From Natrinema pallidum DSM 3751 (GTDB lineage Archaea > Halobacteriota > Halobacteria > Halobacteriales > Natrialbaceae), in NCBI RefSeq assembly GCF_000337615.1, contig NZ_AOII01000037.1, forward strand, positions 1 to 64,000: DNA of 64,000 nucleotides, read 5' to 3'. Numbering within the stretch: position 1 is the first letter of the stretch; each line of letters begins with the position of its first letter. Below, in pieces: positions 43,462 to 53,724 of the stretch. The notes under the pieces were generated by a model. The model did no database searches, was not told the DNA's origin, and saw only the letters and a list, made by a program, of their open reading frames with translations. The position numbers were made by a program, and so were the translations under genes.

Positions 43462-45006
43462 ATGAGGATCCGCGCCGACTGGCGCGCCAGTTTCGCGCTC
43501 GTCGGAACCGTACTCAAGTACCTCTCCGTCCCGCTCGTGATCCCTCTCGTCGTGGCGCTCATCTATACCGAACCCGTGTTTCCGTTCCTCGCGACGATCG
43601 CGATCACGGTCGCCGTCGGTCACGGCCTCGAGCAGCTGTGCCCGGACCCGGACTTGCAGGTCCGGGAGGCCATGCTCTTCGTCGCCATATCGTGGTTAGC
43701 CGTCGCGATGGTCGGTGCAGTCCCCTACGTGATCGCGGGCTGGGGGACGGAATCGACGCTCGCCCATCCCGTCAACGCCCTGTTCGAGTCGATGTCCGGG
43801 TTCACCACGACCGGGGCGACGGTCCTCGGCAAGATCTCAGTTGAGGATCACTCACACGCGATCATGATGTGGCGACAGCTCACCCAGTGGCTCGGTGGGA
43901 TGGGGATCATCGTGTTGATGGTCGCGATCCTCCCCGAGCTGGCGGTCAGCGGTGCACAACTCGTCGAGTCGGAAGCGCCGGGGCCGCAGTTACAGAAACT
44001 CACGCCGCGAATCGCCGAGACGGCACGTATCCTCTGGCTCGTCTACTTCGCGTTCACTGTTCTCTACATCGCCATTCTCTACGGACTCCACCAGGCGGGG
44101 ATGGCTGACAACATGACGCTCTACAATTCCATCGCTCATGGATTCACCACCCTTCCGACGGGCGGGTTTTCGCCGGAGGCCGACAGCGTCGCGAAATTCT
44201 CCGCGATCGTCCAGTGGACTGCCATCCCGTTCATGATCATCGCCGGGACCAACTTCGCTCTGTTCTGGCACGTCTTCAGCGGCGATGGCCATCGCTTCGT
44301 TCGCAACTCCGAGTTTCGGGCTTATATCGGCGCGATTGCCGGTTTAACCGTCTTGCTCGCAGGCATCCTCTATACTGGTGCCGCACCGCCACTCGGGGAC
44401 CTCGGCGGCGTGACGGCGGGTGTGTTCGAGAACTCGTTACGACAGAGCGCCTTCCAGATCGTGTCGCTGTTGACCTCGACCGGCTACGCGACCAGCGATT
44501 TCGCCGACTGGAGCTCGACGGGCCAAATCGTGCTCCTCTTTGCAATGCTCGTCGGCGGCTGTGCCGGCTCGACCGGTGGTGGTGTCAAGGTCGTCCGATG
44601 GCTGATCGTGTTCAAAGTGTTGCGCCGGGAGCTGTTTACGGCCTCCCATCCCGAGGTCGTCCGGCCGATTCGACTCGGTGGAAACATCGTCGACGAAGAC
44701 GCCATTCGTGGCGTTCTCGGGTTCTCGTTCATGTACCTGGTTATCTTTGCCCTCGCGACGCTGGTTATCGCACTGGATGTCAGCCGCGTCGCCGCCATCG
44801 AGGAGTTCACCGCACTCGAGGCCTTCAGTGCCAGTCTCGCGACCATCGGGAACATCGGCCCCGGATTCGGGTTCCTCGGTCCCTTCGGCAATTACAACGA
44901 TTTCCCGATCCCGTCGAAACTCCTGATGGTCTTCCTGATGTGGATCGGCCGCCTCGAGATCATTCCCGTCCTCGTCATGTTCACCGGCGGCTTCTGGACC
45001 CGCTGA
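43462..45006 (+). CDS. trkH: Second TrkH-family potassium uptake pore
   Basis: A 514-aa membrane protein with four filter loops: MSGFTTTGATV, HGFTTLPTGGFS, TSTGYATSDF and TIGNIGPGFG. Its sequence differs widely from the 516-aa TrkH, so this is an old paralogue and not a recent copy. It is divergent from the 81-aa microprotein gene. Two TTAATAC motifs at 43394-43400 and 43419-43425 precede the ATG and may be TATA elements. It has no adjacent trkA on its strand. Confidence 0.93.
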   Translation: MRIRADWRASFALVGTVLKYLSVPLVIPLVVALIYTEPVFPFLATIAITVAVGHGLEQLCPDPDLQVREAMLFVAISWLAVAMVGAVPYVIAGWGTESTLAHPVNALFESMSGFTTTGATVLGKISVEDHSHAIMMWRQLTQWLGGMGIIVLMVAILPELAVSGAQLVESEAPGPQLQKLTPRIAETARILWLVYFAFTVLYIAILYGLHQAGMADNMTLYNSIAHGFTTLPTGGFSPEADSVAKFSAIVQWTAIPFMIIAGTNFALFWHVFSGDGHRFVRNSEFRAYIGAIAGLTVLLAGILYTGAAPPLGDLGGVTAGVFENSLRQSAFQIVSLLTSTGYATSDFADWSSTGQIVLLFAMLVGGCAGSTGGGVKVVRWLIVFKVLRRELFTASHPEVVRPIRLGGNIVDEDAIRGVLGFSFMYLVIFALATLVIALDVSRVAAIEEFTALEAFSASLATIGNIGPGFGFLGPFGNYNDFPIPSKLLMVFLMWIGRLEIIPVLVMFTGGFWTR

Positions 45007-45048
45007 AAACGCCTCGCCGTTTCTTCGCCCGATGCTCCGCTCCCGCGC

Positions 45049-45789
45049 TCAGTCGATCGTCGTCCCCGGGTTCTCGCCGTCGAGGAACGACGCGAGTGAC
45101 GCGAGATCGAAGACCGACGCCGCGGCCTCGAGATCGAGCAGCGTCCGCACCTTGCCGGCCATTCCGCCGGTTACGTCGGTCGCCTCGCTGGCTCCGAGCA
45201 CGTCGGCGACCGTCTCGAAGTCGTCGATCCGGTCGATAACCGCGTCCTCGTCGTCCAGTACGCCGGGCACCGTCGAGCAGAGCCCGACCCGATCGGCGTC
45301 GAGGGTGCGGGCGAGCGCCGCGACGAGTTCGTCGCCGCTGACGACGGTCGCGCCCGCGCCGGCGTGGGCGATCACGTCGCCGTGGAGGACGGGGACGAAC
45401 CCCTCCGCGAGCATCGTTTCGACCTGTCCGGTCGGCAGGTCGAGGGTTCCGTCGCCGTCGCGGTGGGCCGTCGAAAAGGGGTGAACCGGCACCGCCTGCA
45501 CGTCGCGCTCGAGCAGTCGCCCCAAAACGAACCGGTTCAACGTCGTCATCGCACCGTGGATGTCGAGCGCCGCGTTCGCGTCGCGGGTCCCCTCGGTCGT
45601 GGTGACGCCGTGTTCGCTGGCGTTGTGATGGCCGAAGCTCCCGCCGCCGTGGACGACGACGAGGTCCGCGCCGCCGTCCGCTCGTGCCGCCGCGATCGCG
45701 TCGGCCGCGCGCTCGAGGGCTTCCCCGTCGAGGGTCTCCGCACGATCCTTTTCCGTGATGACGCTGCCGCCGAGTTTCAGCACGATCAT
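45049..45789 (-). CDS. ipk: Isopentenyl phosphate kinase
   Basis: A 246-aa amino-acid-kinase-fold enzyme that turns isopentenyl phosphate into IPP, the last step of the archaeal mevalonate pathway. VLKLGGSVITEK is the ATP-binding start. VVHGGGSFGHHNASEHG holds the catalytic histidine that marks IPK within the fold. TDVTGGMAGKVRTLL is near the C-terminus. Its ATG overlaps the mevalonate kinase stop by 4 nt. Confidence 0.95.
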   Translation of the reverse strand: MIVLKLGGSVITEKDRAETLDGEALERAADAIAAARADGGADLVVVHGGGSFGHHNASEHGVTTTEGTRDANAALDIHGAMTTLNRFVLGRLLERDVQAVPVHPFSTAHRDGDGTLDLPTGQVETMLAEGFVPVLHGDVIAHAGAGATVVSGDELVAALARTLDADRVGLCSTVPGVLDDEDAVIDRIDDFETVADVLGASEATDVTGGMAGKVRTLLDLEAAASVFDLASLASFLDGENPGTTID

Positions 45790-46772
45790 TCGAGCCGTTT
45801 CACCCCGCTGTCGGCGAGTTCCGCGCGGAAGGCGTCTTCACAGCCCGGGGTAAAGGAGAGAGCCGTCTCGGTCTCCGGCGTCGGGTCCAACGCGGCGATA
45901 CAGCCGCCCCCGCCGGCCCCAATGAGCTTCGCGCCGTACGCGCCCGCGTCGCGGGCCGCCCAGACCATCGTGTCCAGGGAGCGCGAGGAGACGCCCAGCG
46001 CCGATAGCAGCCCGTGATTGAAGTTCATCAGCCGGCCGAGTTCCTCGAGATCGCCGTCGGCAAGCGCCGCCTCGCCGTTACGCACGACATCACCGATCGC
46101 AGCGATCGTGTCGGCAGCGAACTCGTACTCGTCGCGCAGGGATCGGACCCCCGCCACTAGTTGCCCAGTATCGCCCGCACCGCCGTCGAACCCGATCACG
46201 ATCGGCAGGTCCGGTGCCGCGAGCGAGCGACAGTCGTCGCCCTCGACGCGGACCGCGCCGCCGGTCGCCGAACAGAACGTGTCCGCACGCGAGGCCTGCC
46301 CGTTCTGGACCTGGTACTCCGTTCGATAGGCTCGCTCGGCGAGTTCGTCGGTCTCGAGGGTGACGCCGAGTTCGCGGGTGGCGGCGTCGATAGCCGCCAC
46401 GACGACCGCGGCCGACGACCCGAGTCCCGCACCCAGGGGGATGTCGCTCTCGATGGTCACGTCGAACCCGACCTCGTCGTTTCCGGTGACATCCCGGACC
46501 TGCTCGATCGCGCCGTCGACGTACCCCATCGCGGCGTCGAGCAGCGATTCCGAGACATCGATGTCCGGCCCCTCGTCGGCCGACCCGTCGTACTCGACCG
46601 TGAACCCGTCCAGACTGAGATCTTCGGCGTTGACTCGGAGTTTCCCGTCGTCGCGTCGCTGTACGCCGACCCGCGCCCGCTGTTCGATCGCACACAGGAC
46701 CGTCGGCTCGCCGTAGACCACCGCGTGCTCCCCGAGTAGATACACTTTGCCGGGAGCGCTCGAAAGTGTCAT
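45786..46772 (-). CDS. mvk: Mevalonate kinase
   Basis: A 328-aa GHMP kinase that phosphorylates mevalonate. SSAPGKVYLLGEHAVVYGEP is the N-terminal substrate motif, IPLGAGLGSSAAVVVAAI the ATP loop and GAYGAKLIGAGGGGCIAAL the C-terminal motif. It is co-translated with IPK (ATGA overlap), so two steps of isoprenoid synthesis are made together. The gene is divergent from thiR. Confidence 0.95.
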   Translation of the reverse strand: MTLSSAPGKVYLLGEHAVVYGEPTVLCAIEQRARVGVQRRDDGKLRVNAEDLSLDGFTVEYDGSADEGPDIDVSESLLDAAMGYVDGAIEQVRDVTGNDEVGFDVTIESDIPLGAGLGSSAAVVVAAIDAATRELGVTLETDELAERAYRTEYQVQNGQASRADTFCSATGGAVRVEGDDCRSLAAPDLPIVIGFDGGAGDTGQLVAGVRSLRDEYEFAADTIAAIGDVVRNGEAALADGDLEELGRLMNFNHGLLSALGVSSRSLDTMVWAARDAGAYGAKLIGAGGGGCIAALDPTPETETALSFTPGCEDAFRAELADSGVKRLE

Positions 46773-46859
46773 GCCCGGCCGTTCGTCCGACGATGGTTAA
46801 TAGCTATCTTTGTCGCCGTCCGATGGTCATCGGGCCACCGCGGTCGAATCGGAGGCGGA

Positions 46860-46866
46860 CTTATAT
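46860..46866 (+). promoter_or_regulatory. TATA box of thiR
   Basis: CTTATAT centred 27 nt before the thiR ATG; leaderless layout. Confidence 0.6.
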
Positions 46867-46889
46867 CCCTGCAGTCGAACGTCGGTCGT

Positions 46890-47816
46890 ATGTCGCTGGT
46901 CTTGCCGAGCGAACTCGTCGTCGATCGGTTCCTACCGACCGTCCGGGCAATGCTGGCCGTACGCCTCGCGGATCTCGGGCTAACCCAACGGGAGATCGCC
47001 ACCGAACTCGGCGTCACCCAGGCCGCGGTCAGCAAGTACGTCGGCAGCGACAGCGGCGGCGACGCTCGCTTTCGCGACGATCCAGAGACCGTCGCTACCG
47101 TCGACCGCATCGCGAACGGACTGGCGGCCGGCGAGATGGATGGCTACGACGCCCTCGCCGAACTCCTCTCGCTCGTCCGCACCCTCGAGGATCGGGGTCC
47201 GATCTGCGAACTCCACGAGGAGGAGATGCCCGAACTGCGCGGACTCGGCTGCGACCTGTGCGTTCGCGGCCTCGATTCCGACGTACGCGCCGAACGGGAC
47301 GTCCTCGCGAACGTACGGACGGCTGCACGAACCCTCGCCTCGACCCCCGGGATGGCCGACTTCATCCCGAACGTCGGCACGAACGTCGGGATGTGTCTCC
47401 CCGATCCCCGCGACGAGACCGATGTCGCCGCGGTTCCCGGCCGGATCTACGCCATGGGTGGGCGGATCGAAATCCCCGCGAATCCGGAGTTCGGCGCGTC
47501 GAAACACGTCGCAACGGCGGTCCTCGCTTCGAATTCGGTCGGCTCCGACCGCCGTGCCGCGATCAATATCGCCACCGACGACGACCTGCTCGCGGCCGCG
47601 CGGACGCTGGACATCGATCCCCTCGAGTTCGACGCCGACTACGAGGACCGCGGCGCGCACCTCCGACGCCGGTTCGCGGATCGGGGGGCGGTACCGGCCG
47701 TCGCCTACCACCGTGGGGCGTTCGGTATCGAACCCGCGACGTACGTCTTCGGTGCGACGGCCGTCGACGCCGCCGAACTGGTCGGGGACTTGCTCGAGGA
47801 AGCGTCGTCACCGTGA
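46890..47816 (+). CDS. thiR: ThiR-like thiamine-responsive repressor (HTH plus ThiN)
   Basis: A 308-aa protein. The HTH is LADLGLTQREIATELGVTQAAVSKYV (residues 30-55). The C-terminal ThiN domain (about 150-305) has MADFIPNVGTNVGMCLPDPRDETDVAAVPGRI and KHVATAVLASNSVGSDRRAAINI. In archaea HTH-ThiN proteins repress thiamine synthesis genes when thiamine phosphate binds, in place of a riboswitch. Four cysteines in the linker (CELHEEE, CDLCVRG) may bind metal. No thiamine genes are adjacent. Confidence 0.88.
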   Translation: MSLVLPSELVVDRFLPTVRAMLAVRLADLGLTQREIATELGVTQAAVSKYVGSDSGGDARFRDDPETVATVDRIANGLAAGEMDGYDALAELLSLVRTLEDRGPICELHEEEMPELRGLGCDLCVRGLDSDVRAERDVLANVRTAARTLASTPGMADFIPNVGTNVGMCLPDPRDETDVAAVPGRIYAMGGRIEIPANPEFGASKHVATAVLASNSVGSDRRAAINIATDDDLLAAARTLDIDPLEFDADYEDRGAHLRRRFADRGAVPAVAYHRGAFGIEPATYVFGATAVDAAELVGDLLEEASSP

Positions 47817-48096
47817 CGACGCCGTGTCACCGGTCTCCCGCACTTCACCTGCTCGCGGTTCGATCGAACGCGCGTCAACCCGCTCCCACCGGTTACGACC
47901 GCTCGCTCACGCGAGAGTGAACTGAGTCCCGACCCGACCGCGGCGGGTCGCGCCCCGACTCCCGTGTGAGAGCAGGGGTCGCTAGCGATTCCGTCGCTGC
48001 CGCTTATACTGGGGTACGGATGTGATCACCCGTTGTTGTCGCGTCGCTACGCGGTGCAGGGGTACGAGAAAACGAACAGTGTCGACCGCGACCGAA

Positions 48097-48906
48097 TTAG
48101 ACGCCGCTCTCGAAGTCCTCGAGCGAGTAGGACGGCTCGGCACCGCGTCGATCGAGAACCTCGTTGGCGAGCAGCCAGTAGACGACCGAGAGGGCCTTGC
48201 GACCCTTGTTGTTCGTCGGGACGACCAGGTCGACGTTACTGACTTGGTTGTTCGAGTCACACATTGCGATGACCGGAATCCCGACCGTGATGGCCTCCTT
48301 GACGGCCTGGGCGTCGCCGATCGGGTCGGTGACGACGAGGACGTCCGGTTCGATGTAGCCGTCGTACTTGGGATTGGTCAGCGTGCCCGGGATGAAACGA
48401 CCGGTGCGGGCGCGAGCGCCGACTGCCTCGGCGAACTTCTCCGCCGGGAACCGACCGTACTGGCGGCTCGAGGTGACCAGGATCTGCTCGGGGTCGTAGT
48501 TGGCGAGGAAGTCCGCGGCCGTGCGGATACGGCCGTCGGTCTTCGAGATGTCGAGCACGTAGAGCCCGTCGGTTCGGACGCGGTGGATAAACCGGTCCAT
48601 GTCCGAGGTCTTCTGCTGGGTCCCGATGTGGACACCAGCACCGAGGTAGTCCTCGACGGGGATGAGGAGGTCCGCCTCCTCGTCGGGCATGACGTCGTCG
48701 TCGAGGGTCGGACCGGCGTCCTCCTCGTCGGCGTCGTCGGCTTGTTCGGCGTCGGCCGCGGGTGCTCCCTCGGCGTCGGCGGACTGTTCGTCTACTGGCT
48801 CGACGTCGTCGGCGTCGGCGGCGGGGCCAGCCCCTTCGGCTGGCTCCTCGTCGATCGCCTCCTCGGCGGCGTCGAGCTCTTCCTGGGTTGCGTCGTTCTC
48901 TGTCAT
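48097..48906 (-). CDS. rps2: Ribosomal protein uS2
   Basis: A 269-aa protein. Residues 1-65 are an Asp/Glu/Ala-rich extension not found in other archaea. Residues 70-260 are S2: [62 protein letters not shown] and [23 protein letters not shown]. It is the last gene of the ribosomal/RNA polymerase operon and overlaps the enolase stop by 4 nt. Confidence 0.95.
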   Translation of the reverse strand: MTENDATQEELDAAEEAIDEEPAEGAGPAADADDVEPVDEQSADAEGAPAADAEQADDADEEDAGPTLDDDVMPDEEADLLIPVEDYLGAGVHIGTQQKTSDMDRFIHRVRTDGLYVLDISKTDGRIRTAADFLANYDPEQILVTSSRQYGRFPAEKFAEAVGARARTGRFIPGTLTNPKYDGYIEPDVLVVTDPIGDAQAVKEAITVGIPVIAMCDSNNQVSNVDLVVPTNNKGRKALSVVYWLLANEVLDRRGAEPSYSLEDFESGV

Positions 48907-50108
48907 GTCGCGTCGTCTGCGATTCGAATAAGCTCGTTGAGCTTTGCGGTTCGCTCGCCGCCGACGGCACCCGTCTTGATGAAGGGGGCGTCGGTCGCAA
49001 CGGCGAGGTGTGCGATCGTCGCGTCTTCGGTCTCGCCCGACCGGTGGGAGACGACCGAGTCGTAGCCGTTCTCCGTCGCGAGTTCGATCGCGTCGAAGGC
49101 GTCCGACAGCGTCCCGATCTGGTTTGGCTTGATCAGGATGCTGTTGGCCGCGCCGCGATCGATACCCTCGATGAGCCGATCGGTGTTGGTGACGAACAGG
49201 TCGTCGCCACAGATCAGCGTCTGGTCACCGACCTCGTCGGTGAGGTCGGCGAAGGCGTCGTAGTCGTCCTCGTCGAGCGGGTCCTCGACGTAGACGAGGT
49301 CGTACTCCTCGACCAGATCCGCGATGTAGGCGATCTGTTCCTCGGTGTCGCGGCTCCGGTCGCTGTACTCGTACGTTTCCGAGTCGGAATCGTACAACTC
49401 GGCACCGGCGACGTCCAGCCCGAAGCCGATGTTGAAACCGACCTCGTCCTGAACCATCGAGACCGCCTCGGCGACGATTTCGAAGGCCTCGCCGTCGTCG
49501 ATCGACGGTGCCCACGCGCCCTCGTCGCCCTTGCCACAGGGAACGTCGCGTTCCTCGAGCAGGTCGGCGACGGCGGCGTGGACGGCTGCGTTTGCGAAGA
49601 CGGCGTCAGCGACGCTGGGTGCGCCGACGGGTGCGGCCAGGAACTCCTGAATGTCGGTCGCGTCGGCGGCGTGTTCGCCGCCGCCGACGACGTTGCCGAG
49701 GGGAATCGGGAAGCCGTCGCCGCGGAACGTCCCGCCGAGGTGCTGGAACAGCGGGGCACCAAGCACGTCGGCACCGGCCTTCGCGGCGGCCATCGAGATC
49801 GCGACCGCGCTGTTGGCACCGATCTCCGAGAAGTCGTCGGTTCCGTCGGCGGCGTGGAGCGCGGCGTCGACGTCGCGCTGATTGCCGGCGTAGACCTCGC
49901 CGACGAGTCGGGGAACGGCGTGTTCCCGAGCCGCGGCGATAGCCTCGCTCGGCGGCCGCTCGACGGCCTCGTACTCGCCGGTGCTGGCACCGCTGGGTGC
50001 CGCGGCGCGACCGAAGCCGCCGCTTTCGGTCACGACATCGGCCTCGACCGTCGGATTCCCTCGCGAGTCGAGGATTCGACGGAGCCGGATGTCGGTGATG
50101 AGCGTCAT
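48903..50108 (-). CDS. eno: Enolase
   Basis: A 401-aa glycolytic enzyme (2-phosphoglycerate to phosphoenolpyruvate). [14 protein letters not shown] is the N-terminal motif, and [27 protein letters not shown] (metal Glu), [10 protein letters not shown] (metal Asp), [13 protein letters not shown] (catalytic Lys) and [19 protein letters not shown] follow. It lies inside the rps/rpo operon, between rpoK and rps2, a widespread archaeal gene order. ATGA overlaps occur at both ends. Confidence 0.96.
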   Translation of the reverse strand: MTLITDIRLRRILDSRGNPTVEADVVTESGGFGRAAAPSGASTGEYEAVERPPSEAIAAAREHAVPRLVGEVYAGNQRDVDAALHAADGTDDFSEIGANSAVAISMAAAKAGADVLGAPLFQHLGGTFRGDGFPIPLGNVVGGGEHAADATDIQEFLAAPVGAPSVADAVFANAAVHAAVADLLEERDVPCGKGDEGAWAPSIDDGEAFEIVAEAVSMVQDEVGFNIGFGLDVAGAELYDSDSETYEYSDRSRDTEEQIAYIADLVEEYDLVYVEDPLDEDDYDAFADLTDEVGDQTLICGDDLFVTNTDRLIEGIDRGAANSILIKPNQIGTLSDAFDAIELATENGYDSVVSHRSGETEDATIAHLAVATDAPFIKTGAVGGERTAKLNELIRIADDAT

Positions 50109-50290
50109 TTCCGGTCGTACCCCCGCTTGACGGTAAACGGCAGCACGCCGGCGTCGTACTCCTCGGCGGCGATGAGGATCGGTTGGGTCTGCTCCGTCTC
50201 GATCAACACCGGCGCGCCGTAGGATACCTGCAGCGCTCGCGCGCCGAGGATGCGTGCCTTCTCGTAGCGGTTGTGCTGTTGTTGTTGCAT
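50105..50290 (-). CDS. rpoK: RNA polymerase subunit Rpo6 (RpoK)
   Basis: A 61-aa subunit: [25 protein letters not shown] is the Rpb6/omega core, with a short C-terminal KRGYDRK. It supports assembly of the large subunits. Its stop overlaps the enolase ATG and it follows rpoN by 2 nt. Confidence 0.95.
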   Translation of the reverse strand: MQQQQHNRYEKARILGARALQVSYGAPVLIETEQTQPILIAAEEYDAGVLPFTVKRGYDRK

Positions 50291-50292
50291 TG

Positions 50293-50487
50293 TTACTGGT
50301 ACGGGGAGACGACGTCGACCAGGTCCTTGTGACTGACGAGCATGCGCCGACAGCAGTAGCGGTCGACGCCGAGTTCGTCGAGCACCTCCTCGGGGTCCTC
50401 GTCGCCTTCGTTCGCTCGCTCGTCGAACTCCTCCCAGTGTTCGGCGACGACGTTACCACAGGTGAAACACCGGACCGGTACCATCAT
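50293..50487 (-). CDS. rpoN: RNA polymerase subunit Rpo10 (RpoN)
   Basis: A 64-aa zinc subunit: [14 protein letters not shown] gives CxxC and [13 protein letters not shown] the CC pair. It joins the Rpo3/Rpo11 assembly platform. Either of two adjacent ATGs (50487 or 50484) could start it. It lies between rps9 and rpoK. Confidence 0.95.
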   Translation of the reverse strand: MMVPVRCFTCGNVVAEHWEEFDERANEGDEDPEEVLDELGVDRYCCRRMLVSHKDLVDVVSPYQ

Positions 50488-50499
50488 GCGTGGATCACC

Positions 50500-50898
50500 T
50501 CAGCGGTAGGACTTCTGGTAGCGTGCCCGAGCGCCCGGGCCACCCCATTTCTTCGGTTCGGACTGGCGAACGTCGTTGACCAGCAGCGAGCGGTCGAACT
50601 CCATGAACGCGTCGCGGAGTTCGGCGTCGTTCGAGTGCTGGACGATCCCGCGTGCGATCGCGGTCCGAACGGCGTCTGCCTGGCCGCTGATGCCGCCACC
50701 CTCGACACGGACATCGATGTCCATCTCGCCGCGCAGGTCATCGCCGACGATGCGGAACGGCTCAAGCATCTTGAGCCGGGACATCTCCGGTTCGACCAAC
50801 TCGACGGGTTGGGAATTGATTCGAACGCGACCCTCGCCTTCGCGCACCGTGGCGCGAGCGACGGCTGTCTTTTTCTTGCCACTCGTATTGGTTACCAT
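50500..50898 (-). CDS. rps9: Ribosomal protein uS9
   Basis: A 132-aa small-subunit protein. [22 protein letters not shown] is the S9 start, [18 protein letters not shown] the core, and the end [14 protein letters not shown] is the basic tail that reaches the P-site tRNA. Its start overlaps the end of rpl13 by 7 nt. Confidence 0.96.
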   Translation of the reverse strand: MVTNTSGKKKTAVARATVREGEGRVRINSQPVELVEPEMSRLKMLEPFRIVGDDLRGEMDIDVRVEGGGISGQADAVRTAIARGIVQHSNDAELRDAFMEFDRSLLVNDVRQSEPKKWGGPGARARYQKSYR

Positions 50899-51341
50899 GT
50901 GACGTTAGCACCTAACTGTTCGGACACTTCGTGTAGGTGGACGAAGCGGATGTTCGACAGGCGATCCAGCGACGTTCCCTCGAGTACGTCCGACTCGTGG
51001 TCGTCGTCGCCCTCGTAGGGGTTGCCGACGTAGACGCGGACGTTGTCGAGTGCCTCGCGGCCACGGGGTTTCTTGTACGGCAGCATCCCGCGAACGGAGC
51101 GCTTGAAGATCGTGTCCGGTCGCTTGGGGTAGTACGGTCCGCGGTCCGAACCCAGTTCCAGCCGCGTGCGGTACGTCTCGAAGATGTCTTCTTTGTCGCC
51201 GGTGATGACTGCGTCCTCTGCGTTGACGATCGCGACGCGGTCGCCGTCCAGCGCGCGCTGGGCGACCTCGCTTGCGACGCGACCGAGGATACAGTCACCG
51301 GCATCGACGACGAGATCTGCGTCGAACTCTGCGAGACTCAT
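50892..51341 (-). CDS. rpl13: Ribosomal protein uL13
   Basis: A 149-aa large-subunit protein: [59 protein letters not shown] and [11 protein letters not shown] match archaeal L13. The ATG overlaps the rpl18e stop by 4 nt. Archaeal L13 is part of the large-subunit core. Confidence 0.96.
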   Translation of the reverse strand: MSLAEFDADLVVDAGDCILGRVASEVAQRALDGDRVAIVNAEDAVITGDKEDIFETYRTRLELGSDRGPYYPKRPDTIFKRSVRGMLPYKKPRGREALDNVRVYVGNPYEGDDDHESDVLEGTSLDRLSNIRFVHLHEVSEQLGANVTW

Positions 51342-51691
51342 CGGATCACCCGGACGTTTGCCCCTTCGGGGTTCTCTTCGAGCGCTTGCTCGAGCGGTAC
51401 CGGTTCGCCGACCTGATCGATCTTCGTCTCCGCGGACGAAGAGAAGTTGACGGCGGCGACGGTAACGTTCTTCTGTAGTGCGCCGGAGCCCAGCACTTTG
51501 CCGGGAACGACGACAGTCTCTTCTTCGCGTGCGTATCGCTCGATGCGGCCCAGGTTTACCTCAGCGTGGGTGCGCCGGGGCTTCTCGAGTCGATCCGCAA
51601 CGTCTCGCCAGACGTCGGCGTCCGCTTCGCGGGACGTCGACTTCAGCTCGGCGATAAGATCGTTGAGCCTCGGATTAGTCTTGCTACTCAT
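51338..51691 (-). CDS. rpl18e: Ribosomal protein eL18
   Basis: A 117-aa protein: [49 protein letters not shown] matches L18e. A GGAGGAU Shine-Dalgarno lies 5 nt before the ATG. It follows tRNA-Leu on the same strand and starts the tightly overlapping half of the operon (rpl18e to rps2). Confidence 0.95.
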   Translation of the reverse strand: MSSKTNPRLNDLIAELKSTSREADADVWRDVADRLEKPRRTHAEVNLGRIERYAREEETVVVPGKVLGSGALQKNVTVAAVNFSSSAETKIDQVGEPVPLEQALEENPEGANVRVIR

Positions 51692-51845
51692 TGGTATCCT
51701 CCAACTGCTAACTGATCGGCGACGCGAGGAACCGCGCCGTCGACTGTGGAATCGAAATTGTTGTACTGCCGAACGGGCCGTGTCGTGAACCGGTCGGATA
51801 CTGCCCGACCGCTTCCTGACTGTCGTTCGGTCGTAGAGAAGTGAT

Positions 51846-51929
51846 GCAGGGAGCAGGATTTGAACCTGCGGACTCCTACGAGACAGCGCCCTGAACGCTG
51901 CGCCGTTGGCCTGACTTGGCTATCCCTGC
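51846..51929 (-). tRNA. tRNA-Leu (CAG)
   Basis: 84 nt, class II. On the minus strand the acceptor GCAGGGA pairs with TCCCTGC, the anticodon arm is CAGCG-TTCAGGG-CGCTG with anticodon CAG, the long variable arm is TCTCGTAGGAG-like, and the T arm is GCAGG-TTCAAAT-CCTGC. It reads CUG. CCA is not encoded and there is no intron. It lies between rpoD and rpl18e inside the ribosomal operon. Confidence 0.95.
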
Positions 51930-52058
51930 TCGCACTTCCGTCTACCCGTCGCCCCTTCAAACCCCTTTCGATTCCGTCGGACGCGCGATCGCCGGTCTCG
52001 TCGTTCACGGCGTCGGCGAGCGGCGCGTCCTGCGTGGGTTTGGGGCGTCGGTTCATAT

Positions 52059-52808
52059 CTACAGCTGTACTGCGTCTTCGAGTTCGGTCGCGCGTTCCGC
52101 GATCGTGTCCGCGGCCCGCGTGACGAGTTCCTCAATGGGGAACGAGCCGTCGGTTTCGACGTGGAAGACGAAGGCGTTCGGCACGTCCTCGATCCGGACC
52201 TCCTTGCCCGGATACCGGTTCGAGAGGTCGTGATCGAACTCGCTCGTGGACACGAGTTCGCCGTCGTCTTCGATGACGCCGCGGATGATCCGACGCTCCT
52301 CGTCCTCGAACTCCGGCAGGTCACCCTCAACCTCCACGCGCTGGAGGTGTCGGTAGCCGACCGCGACCCCGCCCTGATGTTTGGCGTGGTCTTTCCCGCG
52401 GTCGATGACGGCGTCGGCCTCGGCCTCGAGACGCTGGCCGTCCTTGAGTTCGATGATCGGGACGTTCTCGTCGGCGGGTTGGACGAGATCGTCGCTGGAA
52501 ACGAGGTCGCCGGAGTACGCGGTGGCCGGCCCTTCGACGTCGATCGAGAGCGTGACGGTCTCGTCCTCGCCGAACTCGCCGACCGGCGGCGTCGTCAGTG
52601 GGACGAGGCCGAGTCGCAAGGCGAGTTGCTCGTCGAACATGACCGACGAGTTCTCGACGAACCGGACGGTATCGATCGCCATCGTCGGTACGTCGGCGAC
52701 CATCGCTCGACGAATACCGTTGGCGAACCCGGGTGTCACGCCGCGAACGAGGAACCGTGCCTCACGATCCTCGCGTTCGACGAACTCGACGTCGTACTCT
52801 GTACTCAT
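52059..52808 (-). CDS. rpoD: RNA polymerase subunit Rpo3 (RpoD)
   Basis: A 249-aa alpha-like subunit: [32 protein letters not shown] is the dimerisation motif, [11 protein letters not shown] and [16 protein letters not shown] the insert domain. The protein has no cysteine at all, so it cannot bind the Fe-S cluster seen in Rpo3 of some other archaea. It pairs with Rpo11. It follows rps11 by 3 nt. Confidence 0.95.
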   Translation of the reverse strand: MSTEYDVEFVEREDREARFLVRGVTPGFANGIRRAMVADVPTMAIDTVRFVENSSVMFDEQLALRLGLVPLTTPPVGEFGEDETVTLSIDVEGPATAYSGDLVSSDDLVQPADENVPIIELKDGQRLEAEADAVIDRGKDHAKHQGGVAVGYRHLQRVEVEGDLPEFEDEERRIIRGVIEDDGELVSTSEFDHDLSNRYPGKEVRIEDVPNAFVFHVETDGSFPIEELVTRAADTIAERATELEDAVQL

Positions 52809-52811
52809 GAT

Positions 52812-53201
52812 CTAGTAGCCGCCCTTCCCTTTGGGAGCGCGCGATCCGTCGTGTGGGATCGGCGTGACGTCCTCGATGCGCCCGATCTCGATGCCCGAGC
52901 GGGCGAGCGCACGAATCGTCGCCTGTGCGCCCGGACCGGGGGACTTCTGAAGGTTGCCACCGGGGCCGCGCACGTGAACGTGCAGGCCCGTGATGCCGGC
53001 CGCTTTGACCTCTTCGGCGACGGACTCGGCCATCTGCATGGCCGCGTACGGCGACGCCTCGTCGCGGTTCTGCTTGACCGCCGTCCCACCGGAGGACTTG
53101 GCGATCGTCTCCGCGCCCGTGAGGTCGGTCACGGTCATGACGGTGTTGTTGAACGATGCGTGTACGTGGGCAATGCCCCATTTTTCGTCGTCCTGACTCA
53201 T
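52812..53201 (-). CDS. rps11: Ribosomal protein uS11
   Basis: A 129-aa protein: [32 protein letters not shown] and [46 protein letters not shown] match archaeal S11, part of the platform near the mRNA exit. The ATG at 53201 gives MSQDDEKWG; the longer frame reads into rps4 out of frame. It lies 1 nt after rps4. Confidence 0.96.
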   Translation of the reverse strand: MSQDDEKWGIAHVHASFNNTVMTVTDLTGAETIAKSSGGTAVKQNRDEASPYAAMQMAESVAEEVKAAGITGLHVHVRGPGGNLQKSPGPGAQATIRALARSGIEIGRIEDVTPIPHDGSRAPKGKGGY

Positions 53202-53202
53202 G

Positions 53203-53724
53203 TTACTGACCCTCCGCGCGTTCGGGGTGGAGGTCGTCCGCGAGCGGGCTGTTCTCGTCGAAGGCCACCAGGTCCTCCTCGTCGATGTCGACGACGTAGG
53301 AGGGAACGAGGTGGCGCTGCCCGTCGACCACGATGTGGCCGTGCGTGATGAACTGCCGAGCCTGCTGGGCCGTGTTTGCCAGCCCGTTGCGGTAGACGAC
53401 CGTCTGCAGTCGGCGCTCGAGGATGTCTTCGATCTCGAGCGACAGGATGTCGCCGAGTTCGTCGGTTTCGTCGAGGATGCCGACACGTTTGAGCCGACCG
53501 AGGAACTCCTCGGAGCGGCGGACGACGGTGTCGTCGTCCTGGGCCTGGCCGAGCAGTTCGCGGGCCTCGCGCCGGTAGGAGCGAAGCTCGGACTGGGCAC
53601 GCCAGAGCTCTTCCTTGTTGGAGAGCCCGTAGCGGTCGACGAGGGAGTGTTCGGAGGCAATGCGTTCACCCTGGTAGGGGTGGTTCGGCGTCTCGTATTG
53701 CTTGGTGTCAGTGCCGAGTGGCAT
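53203..53724 (-). CDS. rps4: Ribosomal protein uS4
   Basis: A 173-aa primary rRNA-binding protein: [39 protein letters not shown] is the N-terminal domain, and [32 protein letters not shown] is the S4 RNA-binding fold. Its ATG overlaps the rps13 stop by 1 nt. Confidence 0.96.
   Translation of the reverse strand: MPLGTDTKQYETPNHPYQGERIASEHSLVDRYGLSNKEELWRAQSELRSYRREARELLGQAQDDDTVVRRSEEFLGRLKRVGILDETDELGDILSLEIEDILERRLQTVVYRNGLANTAQQARQFITHGHIVVDGQRHLVPSYVVDIDEEDLVAFDENSPLADDLHPERAEGQ

Noticed and set aside
47817-48096. Small RNA or gene between thiR and rps2 (TATA-like cttatact at about 48003)
   Set aside because: The genes are convergent here and no coding or tRNA-like structure follows the motif in either direction.
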